NCBI GenBank assembly: GCA_963677085.2
Contig: CAXXFH010000004.1
Coordinates: 3,906,001-3,970,000 of the forward strand
Direction of reading: 5' to 3'
DNA: 64,000 bases
DNA from: G963677085 sp963677085
Lineage (GTDB): Bacteria; Planctomycetota; Planctomycetia; Pirellulales; Thermoguttaceae
Below the pieces are notes generated by a model. It did not search any database. It was not told where the DNA came from and worked only from the letters and a program-made list of their open reading frames with translations. The position numbers and the translations under genes were made by a program. Numbering within the stretch: position 1 is the first letter of the stretch; each line of letters starts with the position of its first letter. Below, in pieces: positions 42,190 through 51,475 of this stretch.

Positions 42190-43301
42190 AACGTAAGAGT
42201 AGTCGTCGCGATTTTCTTCGGGGGCGTGCTGCCGGCGATTTGGTCGCCGACGTACTAGTCGAAGGCGTCGCTTCGGACGACGCGACGAAGAAGGTCCCGG
42301 CCAAGACGCCCGAAGGCGGCTTCACGATCACCGTTTCGCGCGAGGCGATGGCCTGCGAGTTTGAAGTGCGCCTGCACGTCAAAGACTCTAACGAGGGAAC
42401 CGAACTGGCCCTGGCGGCGTTGGATGTGGTGGATGAACTGGAAGACCAGATGTCGTTCTTCCGGGATACCAGCGAACTGACGGAGATCAATCGTACGGCG
42501 GCCGAGGAAGCTGTTGATGTGGAGCCTCGCCTTTTCGACTTGTTGGAATTGGCCCAAAAACTCTTCCGCGAGACCGATGGGGCATTCGACATTACGTCGA
42601 CGCCACTGTGGCAGGTGTGGGGGTTTGCGCGACGCCGTGGCGCCGTTCCTGAACCGGCCGCGCTGGAGGCCGCGAAACAGATCGTTGGTGGCCAATACGT
42701 CGAACTGGATTGCCAGCAGCACACGGTTCGCTTCTTACGGCCAGGTGTCCAACTAAATCTTGGGAGTATCGGCAAAGGCTATGCGCTCGACCGCTGCGCG
42801 GAACTGCTTGTTGAGGGCAAACTGGAGAATCTGCTGATACACGGTGGTGGTAGCAGCGTGCTGGCGCGTGGTCACCAATTCATCGCCGGCGACGGAACTG
42901 TTTATGGACCAACCGGATGGGAAGTGGGCATCGTTCATCCGGTGCGACCTGATCGCCGTTTGGCCAAAATCCAACTGTGCGATCGTGGATTGTCCACGTC
43001 AGGGGGGTGGTATCAATCGTTCGTTCACCAGGGCAAACGTTACAGTCATATCCTCGACCCCCGGACAGGGTGGCCCGCCGAAGGCGTTCTCTCGGTCACC
43101 GTACTCGCCCCAACCGCTGCCGAGGCCGATGCCCTGTCGACCGCCTTCTACGTGATGGGACGGGACGCGTCGTTGGCGTTTTGCCAATCGCATCCAGAAA
43201 TCTCGGCCGTCCTGGTGCTGCCCGGCAAACGACCGGGCGAAATAGAGATCGAAACCGTCGGGCTAGACGACGATGCATTGCAGATTGTTCACGGATCGTG
43301 A
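42186..43301 (+). CDS. apbE: FAD:protein FMN transferase
   Basis: The 371-residue protein has the ApbE signature set: FDITSTPLWQVWGF, LNLGSIGKGYALDRCAELL, LLIHGGGSSVLARG, LSTSGGWYQ and YSHILDPRTGWPAEGVLSVTV. ApbE covalently attaches FMN to threonine in targets such as Nqr/Rnf subunits, using FAD and a divalent metal. The start MKRKSSRRDFLRG contains a twin-arginine motif (SRRDFLR), though the hydrophobic stretch after it is weak, so Tat export is only possible. The start overlaps the upstream stop (ATGA). No flavinylated partner is visible nearby. Confidence 0.9.
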   Translation: MKRKSSRRDFLRGRAAGDLVADVLVEGVASDDATKKVPAKTPEGGFTITVSREAMACEFEVRLHVKDSNEGTELALAALDVVDELEDQMSFFRDTSELTEINRTAAEEAVDVEPRLFDLLELAQKLFRETDGAFDITSTPLWQVWGFARRRGAVPEPAALEAAKQIVGGQYVELDCQQHTVRFLRPGVQLNLGSIGKGYALDRCAELLVEGKLENLLIHGGGSSVLARGHQFIAGDGTVYGPTGWEVGIVHPVRPDRRLAKIQLCDRGLSTSGGWYQSFVHQGKRYSHILDPRTGWPAEGVLSVTVLAPTAAEADALSTAFYVMGRDASLAFCQSHPEISAVLVLPGKRPGEIEIETVGLDDDALQIVHGS

Positions 43302-43872
43302 ACCATCGGGGCAAGGACTGGTCGATCCCAAAAAATCCGTCGCGGGCGCATCGTTTGGTAGGATTTTGTTAGGGGGTTTGTTTCACTCGAAAACCCCCCC
43401 GCTCCCCAGGCCCAATCCCCTCGTTTCGACCCCTCGCTCTAAATAATGCTGTCTGCCGTCAGTTTAGGGATTACACCAGTGACACAACCGTCAGGAATTG
43501 CGCAGATCCCATAGACCCCGGCGGACCGATTTGAGTACAATGACGTGATTACCTAGGCGAAAAACGACCACGCGGCGGCAGGGCAGCCAGATCGGCTGGG
43601 GTTAGAGGTGGGGGATTCGGGACGAGAAGAGGTACTGTCCCGCTGAATGATTGCAGAAACCCCCGACCGGTTGGGCGCTGGTGCCTTGTTAGCTCTTAAA
43701 CCAGGGATCGGGTGCCACGCTTGCGCGGGCATGCTGAAATTGTCGGGAACATGCTCATGCAAGCTTGGGCATGGCACCCCAATTTTCCGTTTTGACAAGG
43801 CGCCGGACTTTGTAAGAGGACTTCACAAGTCTTGCCAATAGTAGTGGCCCAGAGAGCACGTACATACCCGTC
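43302..43872. other. Intergenic gap with repeats
   Basis: The 571-bp gap holds a C-rich run (AACCCCCCCGCTCCCC near 43391) and an R3 copy at 43693-43779. No gene is visible. The DedA promoter should lie in the last 90 bp. Confidence 0.45.
43693..43779 (+). repeat. Dispersed repeat family R3, copy 2
   Basis: CTCTTAAACCAGGGATCGGG then TGCCACGCTTGCGCGGGCAT starts the unit, and CATGCAAGCTTGGGCATGGC then ACC ends it. The plus-strand sequence aligns along its length with the minus strand of 22499-22589. A shorter relative is at 51374-51455. Confidence 0.7.
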
Positions 43873-44580
43873 ATGCTGGATTTTCTGCTGAGTCAAGGAC
43901 CGCTACTGGCCTATCTGGGCATTGCCGCTTTCCTTGCGCTGACTGGGGCCGGTTTGCCCATTCCGGAAGAGGTCTTCATTATCGCTGCCGGTGTGGCCAG
44001 TGCTCACGGGATGCTCAATCCCTGGTTTGCCTTGGTTGCCTGTCTAGCTGGCGCCTTGGCCGGCGATGCGGTGATGTACACCATCGGCCACCATTTTGGT
44101 CGGGCATTGTTGCGAGAACACCCCTGGTGGGCGCGTTACGTGAATGCCGATGTCGAAGCGCGTATGGAACGTATGATCGATCGCCATGGGCTGAAGGTCT
44201 TCTTCCTGGCGAGGTTTCTCGTGGGTTTGCGGTCGCCCGTCTATCTGACAGCTGGGATCCTGCGAGTGCCGTTTCGCCGTTTCTTGTTGATCGATCTCGT
44301 CTGTGCTTCCGCGGTTATTGGCACATTTTTCGGGCTGAGCTATTTCCTCAGCAATCGTTATGGTGGGGCGATCTACCATTGGATTCGCGATGCCGAAATG
44401 GCCGTGACGATTGTTGTGGTGCTGACGCTCGTGGTCGTGGGCGTGGTATGGTGGGTGCGCCGCCGGTGCCGCACGCAAAGTGCAAAAATTGAATTGCCGC
44501 CCGAATCGGACGACGACGATACCGATGCATTCTCCGACCACCCAAAAGAGCCCGTGGGCGAAGTGGAACACGTCGCGTAG
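43873..44580 (+). CDS. DedA family membrane protein
   Basis: The 235-residue protein is a SNARE-associated/DedA family integral membrane protein: GAGLPIPEEVFIIAAGVASA, ACLAGALAGDAVMYTIGHHF, KVFFLARFLVGLRSPVYLTAGILRVPFRRF, a last helix near residue 180 and an acidic tail (PPESDDDDTDAFSDH). Relatives flip lipid carriers such as undecaprenyl phosphate and affect envelope stress and drug resistance; the role here is inferred. The F.GR...G.R motif (ARFLVGLR) is kept. The frame starts at ATG 43873 with no strong ribosome site. Confidence 0.85.
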   Translation: MLDFLLSQGPLLAYLGIAAFLALTGAGLPIPEEVFIIAAGVASAHGMLNPWFALVACLAGALAGDAVMYTIGHHFGRALLREHPWWARYVNADVEARMERMIDRHGLKVFFLARFLVGLRSPVYLTAGILRVPFRRFLLIDLVCASAVIGTFFGLSYFLSNRYGGAIYHWIRDAEMAVTIVVVLTLVVVGVVWWVRRRCRTQSAKIELPPESDDDDTDAFSDHPKEPVGEVEHVA

Positions 44581-44664
44581 AATCCCGGTAGACCGTCGGT
44601 GGTAAACGCCGACGCTACTTCGGTCGTACGACCGACTTGTCTTCTGAAACTCGGGAATCTCATC

Positions 44665-45687
44665 ATGCGCGGCGTTCGAGTCGTCGTGGGGGCGGTCCTC
44701 GTTCAAATGGCTCTCGGGAGTTGGGCTTGCGCGGAAGGCCCACCCGCGATGCCGATGCTAGCGAATCTCGCTCGCACGGGTTTACGTTTTTGTGTCATCG
44801 ATGGCCAGGTCAGCATGGTTAGTCCCTCGGGACGGTTCTACAATCGTCGTTCTTCGTCGACGAGTTTTGGGGGACGTCGCGAGGAGCTTGTCACGCAGAG
44901 AGACCAAGAAGGCCTGCGGTTGTCCTACACGCTGACGACCACCAAGCGACGCCTTTCACTGGTGATCGCCAGCTACTCTGGCTTTACGCTTTCGCAGGAG
45001 CCGCGCAAGGCGAAGGACGTAGTCCCGTTGCGGTTCGCCCAGAATACGCCGGAGCAAACGGTGCTCGACATTGGCGACGGGGAGGCAAAGGCTTCGTATC
45101 AAGCGGAAAGCCTTTGGCATCTGTGGATTCTGCAACCGGAGGTTTGTCGCACCCATTTGCTGCCGCTGCTGAGCCAGGTGCAGCCCGACTGGCAGCTCGA
45201 ACAGATCGTGGCCGATGTTCAGGACTCGCTGATCGGGGCGGCCAAAGAGGGGCGGCTGCCAAAGCGTCGGGTTTGGCGTCAATTGGTTGACCAACTCGCC
45301 AGCGACAGTTTTGGTGAACGCGAGGCGGCCGATCGCAAGCTGCGATCGCTGGGACGTCCGGTGCTTGGGTATCTGCGGCACCTCGACTTCTCACGGCTCG
45401 ATGCGGAGCAACAATATCGTTTACGGCGAATCCTGCGTGCGCTGTCGCATCAGACCACCGACGACCTTCCCGAGCAGATCGCCGAAGGGATGCTTGGCGA
45501 CGTGGCCATCTGGCTCGCGTTGGTCACGCGCGACGATTTGGCCGTACGGCAGGTCTCGGCCCGGCATCTGTCGGTGTTGTTCGACGATTCGGTTGTGTTC
45601 GACGCCGCGGCCGATGCTGCCACCCGGCAGAGGCAGGTCGAAGCGATTCGGACTGCGGCTGTCCGCCGGCATCTTTTGAGCCAGTAG
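44665..45687 (+). CDS. Secreted protein with HEAT-like region
   Basis: The 340-residue protein has a signal peptide (VVVGAVLVQMALGSWACAEG). The first half is beta-rich without a recognisable family (LRFCVIDGQVSMVSPSGRFY, YTLTTTKRRLSLVIASYSG). The second half contains LVDQLASDSFGEREAADRKL then RSLGRPVLGYLRHL, the planctomycete-type HEAT-like motif found in many secreted proteins, followed by armadillo-like helices (VRQVSARHLSVLFDDSVVF). This suggests a protein-binding surface. ATG 44665 is chosen because the residues upstream are non-hydrophobic. It lies 84 bp behind the DedA gene. Confidence 0.65.
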   Translation: MRGVRVVVGAVLVQMALGSWACAEGPPAMPMLANLARTGLRFCVIDGQVSMVSPSGRFYNRRSSSTSFGGRREELVTQRDQEGLRLSYTLTTTKRRLSLVIASYSGFTLSQEPRKAKDVVPLRFAQNTPEQTVLDIGDGEAKASYQAESLWHLWILQPEVCRTHLLPLLSQVQPDWQLEQIVADVQDSLIGAAKEGRLPKRRVWRQLVDQLASDSFGEREAADRKLRSLGRPVLGYLRHLDFSRLDAEQQYRLRRILRALSHQTTDDLPEQIAEGMLGDVAIWLALVTRDDLAVRQVSARHLSVLFDDSVVFDAAADAATRQRQVEAIRTAAVRRHLLSQ

Positions 45688-45812
45688 CCCGGTATTTTCT
45701 ACAAATCTGGGAAGTCTTCCCAAGACGGGCCCTTGATGAACGAATATCTTTCGGCGTAGAATCGCCCGAGATAAACATCCGTTTGAAACGTGCGTTTGGG
45801 CAGGGGAGTACT

Positions 45813-46556
45813 ATGGCGTTACAGGTGACCGACGAAACCCGGTTTCGCCTACTGGAGGCCGCCGGACAGGTTTTTGCCGAGCGTGGATTCCGGGCGGCCA
45901 CGGTTCGGGAGATTTGTCGTCGCGCCGACGCGAACCTGGCGGCCGTGAATTATCACTTTGGAGATAAGGAACACCTTTACGTCGAGGCGGTCAAGCATGC
46001 GCACGGACGCGACCCGGAAGTCGTGATGCCCGACTGGTCGCCCGATACGCCGCCTGCGGAAAAGTTGCGCGACTACATCCGGAACATGTTTGTCCGACTC
46101 TTGGGCAACCATCGTCCCGCATGGCACGCCCAGCTCATCGCCCGAGAGATTACCCAGCCGACCAAAGCCTGCGAGGCCATGGTGGAGTTGCACATTCGGG
46201 CGAATTTCCAGGTGCTCGACGGGATCGTGGCCGAACTATTGCCGGCACACACCACGGCCGTTGAGCGGCACCTGATTGTTTTCAGCATTGTGGGGCAGTG
46301 CTTGTACTACAAGTTGGCGAGACCGATCGTCCAGCACTTGGTCGGTGAGGACGAGTACGGCGGTTATAGTATCGAGGTCCTCGTCGACCATGTTACCCGC
46401 TTTTCGCTATCGGCACTGGGGGTTGGGCTTGGGGCAAAGGGTAGGGGCGAGGGGTTAGGGGCGAGGGGCGAAAATATCACTGCTGAAACCCTACTGCAAA
46501 AAAAACCGCGACCGTTGGTCGCGCCGGATATCATCGACGAAGCGAATCCAGGGTGA
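45813..46556 (+). CDS. TetR/AcrR family regulator (DUF1956/CecR-type)
   Basis: The 247-residue protein has a TetR DNA-binding domain at ~9-60 (FRLLEAAGQVFAERGFRAAT, REICRRADANLAAVNYHFGDKEHLYVEAVKHA). Its ligand domain resembles the DUF1956 C-domain seen in CecR (YbiH): AWHAQLIAREITQPTKACEAM, FSIVGQCLYYKLARPIVQHL. Such regulators repress efflux genes. The following membrane-fusion and RND genes, 30 and 108 bp apart, are its likely targets. ATG 45813 with GGGGAG is preferred to an in-frame TTG. The last ~45 residues (GAKGRGEGLGARGENI...) are encoded by G-rich, repetitive DNA with a hairpin, and look like a read-through of former intergenic sequence. Confidence 0.85.
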   Translation: MALQVTDETRFRLLEAAGQVFAERGFRAATVREICRRADANLAAVNYHFGDKEHLYVEAVKHAHGRDPEVVMPDWSPDTPPAEKLRDYIRNMFVRLLGNHRPAWHAQLIAREITQPTKACEAMVELHIRANFQVLDGIVAELLPAHTTAVERHLIVFSIVGQCLYYKLARPIVQHLVGEDEYGGYSIEVLVDHVTRFSLSALGVGLGAKGRGEGLGARGENITAETLLQKKPRPLVAPDIIDEANPG

Positions 46557-46586
46557 CACACCCTTGAACCCAACGGTAATGCAACC

Positions 46587-47906
46587 ATGATTGCGAGAAT
46601 GAGTAGGTTCCTTGGCTTGGTCCTGGTTACCGCCTTGGCGTTGACCATCGCGGTTGCGGTGACCGTGAGCGGTTGGAGTCGCGATGTTCCCTCGGGCACA
46701 TCCCGAACGACAGCCGACATGCCTGTGACCCCCGTCGCCGTAACGTCGGTCGAGCGAGAGCGGATCGAGATCTTCGACACGTATTCCGGCATGATTCGCC
46801 CCTTCGAGCGATTCGCATTGGGTTTCGAGTTGGCCGGCCGTGTGGTGGCCTTGGGGACGAACGCCCAGGGAGAACCGCTGGACGACGGCGATCGGGTCCG
46901 CTCGGGCGAACTTCTGGTGCAAATCGACGATCGCAATTTTCAGGCCCAACTTCGAACGGCGTCGGCCGAGTTGAAAACGGGCCAAGCCGTTTGGCGCACC
47001 GCCGTGGCTCAAACCAAAGACGCTAAGGCCCGGCAGGAACAGGCTCAGTCGAACATGCGCCGTGCGGAAGAGCTACGCAGCCGCGGCGGACGCGCGATTA
47101 CCGACACCGAGTACCAGGATTACGTTACCCAACTGGCTGTGGCCAACGCGGCCGTCGAACAGGCGGCCGCTCAGGTGGAGCAGGCCGAGGCCCAGGTACT
47201 TCGGGCTCAGGCAGCCTACGATACGGCCAGAAAAAACCTCGAAGACACCCGGTTGCTATCGCCTGTCGACGCTACCATTGCCCGGCGGCTGATCAACGTC
47301 GGCGAGTCGGTCAATCCGCAGCAGACCGTGATGGAGTTGATTCAGATCGATACCGTGCTGTTGATCGTCGGCGTTCCGGAAGCCTTCGTGGGGCATATTC
47401 GGCCTGGCCAGAAAGCGTTGGTCGAACTCCTGGCACGCGACCGCTATCGGCACAAACGGGCGGAAGTCGAAGGGCAGGTGCGTCGGGTGGCGGAAGCGGC
47501 CGATCAGACCACGGGACTGTTTGAAGTCGAAATCGCGGTATCCAACAGCGAGGGTCATTGGAAGCCGGGGTTGATTGCCCTGGGGCGTATTGTGATCGGC
47601 GAGATCGAGGGCCACCGCGTGCCGGTCACCAGTGCCGTATTCCGCGAAAACGGTGCTTACCTGTTCCTGGTCGACGGCCAGGGAAAGGCCCATCGCGTGG
47701 ATCTTAAGAATTGGGTCGAACAAGACCGCGATCTGGTGACCAGCGATCTGCCGCCCGGGCGCCAGACTGTCGTCGTGCGAGGGCAGCACCGCTTGATCGA
47801 CGGGCGGCCGGTGAAAATCGTCGAAATACCCGGCGAGGAGGCTTCGGAACCGATTACTCCCCAGGTGCGAACGTCCGCCCACGTGGCCGATACGGCCGAG
47901 CCGTGA
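46587..47906 (+). CDS. RND efflux periplasmic adaptor (membrane-fusion protein)
   Basis: The 439-residue protein has an N-terminal membrane anchor (residues 8-28), a barrel-sandwich/lipoyl part (FALGFELAGRVVALG, DGDRVRSGELLVQIDDRNFQ), a coiled-coil hairpin of ~100 residues (AELKTGQAVWRTAVAQTKDA, QVEQAEAQVLRAQAAYDTAR), then LLSPVDATIARRLINVGESV and the beta-barrel. These are HlyD/AcrA-type hallmarks. It links the inner-membrane RND pump to an outer-membrane channel. It follows the TetR gene by 30 bp and precedes the pump by 108 bp. An outer-membrane (TolC) gene is not in view. An ATG at 46599 is an alternative start. Confidence 0.9.
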   Translation: MIARMSRFLGLVLVTALALTIAVAVTVSGWSRDVPSGTSRTTADMPVTPVAVTSVERERIEIFDTYSGMIRPFERFALGFELAGRVVALGTNAQGEPLDDGDRVRSGELLVQIDDRNFQAQLRTASAELKTGQAVWRTAVAQTKDAKARQEQAQSNMRRAEELRSRGGRAITDTEYQDYVTQLAVANAAVEQAAAQVEQAEAQVLRAQAAYDTARKNLEDTRLLSPVDATIARRLINVGESVNPQQTVMELIQIDTVLLIVGVPEAFVGHIRPGQKALVELLARDRYRHKRAEVEGQVRRVAEAADQTTGLFEVEIAVSNSEGHWKPGLIALGRIVIGEIEGHRVPVTSAVFRENGAYLFLVDGQGKAHRVDLKNWVEQDRDLVTSDLPPGRQTVVVRGQHRLIDGRPVKIVEIPGEEASEPITPQVRTSAHVADTAEP

Positions 47907-48014
47907 TGGTTCTTTGGAATGTCGAGATTCTTTGATTGGATTTCGGGAGGCGAGGCCGCAAGCGGCAGAAAGCTCCTCCCAACTCCTGCCTCCTAACTTC
48001 GAACTCTTTCCCTC

Positions 48015-51000
48015 ATGCAAATAAGTCACAAAGCCATTGACCGGCCGCGGGTAGTGATCGTTGGCGTGTTGATGATCATCGCGGTGGCATTGCTTGCCGC
48101 AATGTACATTCCCGTGCAGCGGACGCCGGCCATTAACACGGCGGTCATTTTGGTTATGGTTCCCTATCCCGGTGCGCAACCCACCGAGGTGGAAGACGAA
48201 ATCACGCGCAAGATCGAAGATGCTCTGAAAGGACTTAACAAGGTCGACTTTGTGGCCTCGACCAGCATGCGCGGTTCGAGCGTCACGCAGGTGATTTTTC
48301 TCGACGGCGTGGAGTCGAAACGGGCGCGCGACGACGTTGCCCATCTGGTCGATGAAGTTCGCGCCTTGTTGCCCCGGGGACGCGAGGTGCAGCCGATCAT
48401 CATCGATATCGACTTCGAAAGCGCCCCGATCATGTTGGTCAACCTCACGGGCCCTCCGGAGTTCGATCCCCGCGCACTGAAGCAAATCGCCGAGGATGTG
48501 CAAGACGAACTGGAAGCGATTCCTGGCGTAGCCAACACCCAGCAGTTCGGTGGCCGCGAGCGGGAGATCCACGTCAATGTGAATCCCGATCTGTTCGCCC
48601 AATACGATTTGTCGGTGGCCGATATCCGTGGGGCATTGGCCGCTTTCCACAGCGAGTTGCCCGGCGGATCGTTGAATACGGCCGAGTTCGACTTTCAGGT
48701 GCGCAACGAGACAAAGCTTCGCAATGTGAACGACATTCGCGAAGCCGTGGTCGCAGAGCGCAACGGCCGGTTGATTCGAATCGACGACATTGCCAAGGTG
48801 AGCGACACCTATCGCCGGTTGAGAAACAGCGCACAGCTCGATGGGCACGAAACGGCTACGATCATCGTGAACAAAGAGTCGAACATCAACACCCTCGACA
48901 CGGCCCAACGGATCAAAGAGCGGGTGAAGGAGTTGCAGGAAGAGTATCCCCACATCACGATTTCGACCACCCGGGATATCTCGGAAGACATCAGCACCAT
49001 GTTCCAGGTGTTGGGCTCCAGTGCCATCTTCGGCGCAATGCTGGTGTTGATCATCCTGGCCTGGGCCATGGGTTTGCGGATTTCGATCCTGGTGCTCTCG
49101 GCCATTCCCTTCAGTACGGCCATCGGGCTGATCTTCCTGTTTTTCGCCGGCATTCCCGTGTCGAACATGGTGATTTTCAGCTTCATTCTTGTGCTGGGGA
49201 TGGTGGTCGACGGGGCCATCATTGTGGCCGAAAACATTCATCGCCACCTGGAACGCGGTGAGCCGCCGATCGTGGCGGCTAAGACGGGTATCGACGAAGT
49301 AGGGTTGCCGGTGATCTCCGCCGACCTGACCACCGTGGCCGCGTTTCTGCCCATGCTGCTGGTGCCTGGCATCATGGGCGACTTCATGGGCGTGATGCCC
49401 AAGGTGGTCAGCGTGGCCCTGTTGGGATCGGTGGTTGTCGACCACTTCCTCATTCCCGTGCTGGCGGCCTACTGGTTCCGCCAACAGACGCCCACCGAAG
49501 ATGCCCTGGAGCTGGATCGCGACGACGATATCCTGGCCTTGGTCGGCCACCCCGAAGCCCGCGTGAGTCCCAAACGAAGCTGGCTTACCCGAACCTATGC
49601 GTATTTGCTGCGGTACTCGCTCGAAAACCGTTGGGTGGTATTCGTCTGTTGCGGATTGATGTTGTTTTGGGCTTCCTGGTTGTACAAGCGAATCGGCTTC
49701 GACTTCTTCCCCCGTAGCGACCGCGGCCAGTTCGAGATCAACTACGAACTGCCTTTGGGCTACAGCATCGAAGAAACGCTACGTGCCTCGCGGATCTTCA
49801 CCGAGCCGCTTCTGGATCTTCAGAAGAAAGGAGAACTGGTCCATTTCGTGACGGCCGTGGGTTCCTCGGCCGGCCTGGCAACGCGGTTGGAGACGGATCC
49901 GGCCAACGGACCCGAGTTCGGCAAGATTATGGTGCAACTCACGGCCCCCAACAAACGTCTACGGCATCAGGATGATATCATCGACGAATTACGCGGTAAA
50001 ATTCGCCCCTGGCCGGGCATGACCTTCAAGATTGAAGAACTCGAAGAGGGGCCGCCCGGTGGGGCCGATGTGGCCGTGCGACTGACAGGAAAGGACCTCG
50101 ACCAACTGGGGAGCCTTGCCCGAGAAATTGCCGCGCGGCTGGAAGAAACGCCGGGAACCATCGAGGTGACCACCGACTTCCGGCCCGACAGCCCCGAGTT
50201 GATCGTCGAGCCCGATCCCGACGTGACGGGCTTGTTCGGTCTCGACGACAACGAAGTGGCCATGGCCGTGCAAACTGCCATCCTGGGCGATAGCGCCATC
50301 CAGATTACGCTGGACGACGAAGACGTGACGCTCCGGCTACAAGCCGATCCCGAGTATCAGCAAAGCACGGAAGACGTGAGACGACTGATGCTCCGCAGCC
50401 CTGATGGACGCCGGGCAACCGTCGGCCAGGTGGCCGACATTCGTCGTGGCACGGGGCTCTACGCGGTGAACCGTTGGGATCGACGTCGCGCCGTGATGGT
50501 CCGTAGCGACGTACGCCAAAAGGAAGGATTCCTCGCCGACGACGTTTTTAAGGTTCTTCGTAAGAAGATTCTACCGGAATTGGGCTTTCGGTCGGTCAAG
50601 GGAAATGCGATGGCCATGCTCGGTAAACCTACTACCCAAGCCGAGGGCGTACGGATTACGTTTACCGGAAAAAACGAAGAGCGCGACGAAAACTTTGGTT
50701 ACATGCTCAATTCGATGATCGTGGGCGTGATCCTCATTTTCACCATTCTCGTGCTGCAGTTTAACAGCTTCCGGCAAACGGTCGTCGTGCTGGCGGCCGT
50801 GCCATTGAGTTTCGTGGGCGTCGTGGTGGGGATGTGGATTTGTCAGCAGCCGTTCAGCCTGGCGTCGTTTATCGGCTTGATCTGTCTGGCCGGTATTGTT
50901 GTGAACGATGCCATCGTGCTGGTCGACTTTACCAATCAGGCGCGGCTCCGTGGGCTGCCGGTGCGCGAGGCCCTCATGGAAGCCGGCGTAAACCGGCTGC

Positions 51001-51191
51001 GGCCCGTGCTGTTGACCACTATTACCACCATCGGTGGCCTGCTGCCGTTGTTTCTGAACGTCTCCGGCGGTGCCGAATTCTGGCAGCCGTTGACCGGGGC
51101 GGTTATCTTTGGGCTCGCCTTCTCCACGGTTCTCACGCTGGTGGTCATTCCCGCCGCGTACAGCCTCGTTTACAACTGGGCCGACCGCTGA
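48015..51191 (+). CDS. RND multidrug efflux permease (AcrB-type)
   Basis: The 1,058-residue protein has the complete twelve-helix RND architecture: N-terminal helix (VVIVGVLMIIAVALLAAMYI), the VPYPGAQPTEVEDEIT motif, a periplasmic loop, helices 2-6 with FILVLGMVVDGAIIVAENIH, the second half with YTNLLRYSLENRW-like helix 7, and SLASFIGLICLAGIVVNDAIVLVDF, then TTITTIGGLLPLFLN. The first proton-relay Asp is kept; the second in the pair reads Gly (VDG), as in many heavy-metal-type pumps. It expels drugs, lipids or metals; the substrate is unknown. The preceding adaptor and TetR genes make an efflux unit. Confidence 0.92.
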   Translation: MQISHKAIDRPRVVIVGVLMIIAVALLAAMYIPVQRTPAINTAVILVMVPYPGAQPTEVEDEITRKIEDALKGLNKVDFVASTSMRGSSVTQVIFLDGVESKRARDDVAHLVDEVRALLPRGREVQPIIIDIDFESAPIMLVNLTGPPEFDPRALKQIAEDVQDELEAIPGVANTQQFGGREREIHVNVNPDLFAQYDLSVADIRGALAAFHSELPGGSLNTAEFDFQVRNETKLRNVNDIREAVVAERNGRLIRIDDIAKVSDTYRRLRNSAQLDGHETATIIVNKESNINTLDTAQRIKERVKELQEEYPHITISTTRDISEDISTMFQVLGSSAIFGAMLVLIILAWAMGLRISILVLSAIPFSTAIGLIFLFFAGIPVSNMVIFSFILVLGMVVDGAIIVAENIHRHLERGEPPIVAAKTGIDEVGLPVISADLTTVAAFLPMLLVPGIMGDFMGVMPKVVSVALLGSVVVDHFLIPVLAAYWFRQQTPTEDALELDRDDDILALVGHPEARVSPKRSWLTRTYAYLLRYSLENRWVVFVCCGLMLFWASWLYKRIGFDFFPRSDRGQFEINYELPLGYSIEETLRASRIFTEPLLDLQKKGELVHFVTAVGSSAGLATRLETDPANGPEFGKIMVQLTAPNKRLRHQDDIIDELRGKIRPWPGMTFKIEELEEGPPGGADVAVRLTGKDLDQLGSLAREIAARLEETPGTIEVTTDFRPDSPELIVEPDPDVTGLFGLDDNEVAMAVQTAILGDSAIQITLDDEDVTLRLQADPEYQQSTEDVRRLMLRSPDGRRATVGQVADIRRGTGLYAVNRWDRRRAVMVRSDVRQKEGFLADDVFKVLRKKILPELGFRSVKGNAMAMLGKPTTQAEGVRITFTGKNEERDENFGYMLNSMIVGVILIFTILVLQFNSFRQTVVVLAAVPLSFVGVVVGMWICQQPFSLASFIGLICLAGIVVNDAIVLVDFTNQARLRGLPVREALMEAGVNRLRPVLLTTITTIGGLLPLFLNVSGGAEFWQPLTGAVIFGLAFSTVLTLVVIPAAYSLVYNWADR

Positions 51192-51232
51192 GGCGCGCTG
51201 CCATGCGAAGGGACGAAGTACCCAGGGTCAGC

Positions 51233-51357
51233 GTGGCACCGATGATTTTGCGGAGCAAGCGTATCTTTGTCCCGACGACAACCGCAAAATCGTCGGTGTC
51301 GCGAAGCAACGAGAGGATTGATCGGCGCGTTGCGATCCTCTTGTTGCCGAGGTAACA
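51233..51357. repeat. Dispersed repeat family R4, copy 2
   Basis: The inverted repeat GGCACCGATGATTTTGCGG ... CCGCAAAATCGTCGGTGTCG is followed by GCAACGAGAGGATTGATCGG and a second hairpin ending CGATCCTCTTGTTGCC. The layout matches 13851-13970. It lies just downstream of the RND gene, where it may terminate transcription from both sides. Confidence 0.65.
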
Positions 51358-51373
51358 CCCACGACATCTCGGG

Positions 51374-51455
51374 CGCCATGTCGGCGCTTGTCGTGGGCAT
51401 GTTTCGCCGGGATAAAACGCAACATGGCCACGCAAGCGTGGCCATGTCATCCGGT
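51374..51455. repeat. Dispersed repeat family R3, divergent copy
   Basis: GCCATGTCGGCGCTTGTCGT then GGGCATG begins the unit; GGCCACGCAAGCGTGGCC, a perfect palindrome, then ATGTCATCCGG ends it. It is related to the R3 copies at 22499 and 43693 but shorter. Confidence 0.5.
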
Positions 51456-51475
51456 ATACGTATCAGAAATTTGTG

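Noticed and set aside
49200..49240. VDGA in place of the usual VDDA in the RND pump, thought to be a lost proton-relay residue
   Set aside because: VDG variants are usual in several RND subfamilies, including heavy-metal-type pumps, so it is not evidence of inactivity.
47256..49550. Very long minus-strand open frame (764 codons) opposite the efflux genes
   Set aside because: It is the antisense shadow of GC-rich RND and adaptor codons: it spans two real genes and shows no recognisable domain or signal peptide.
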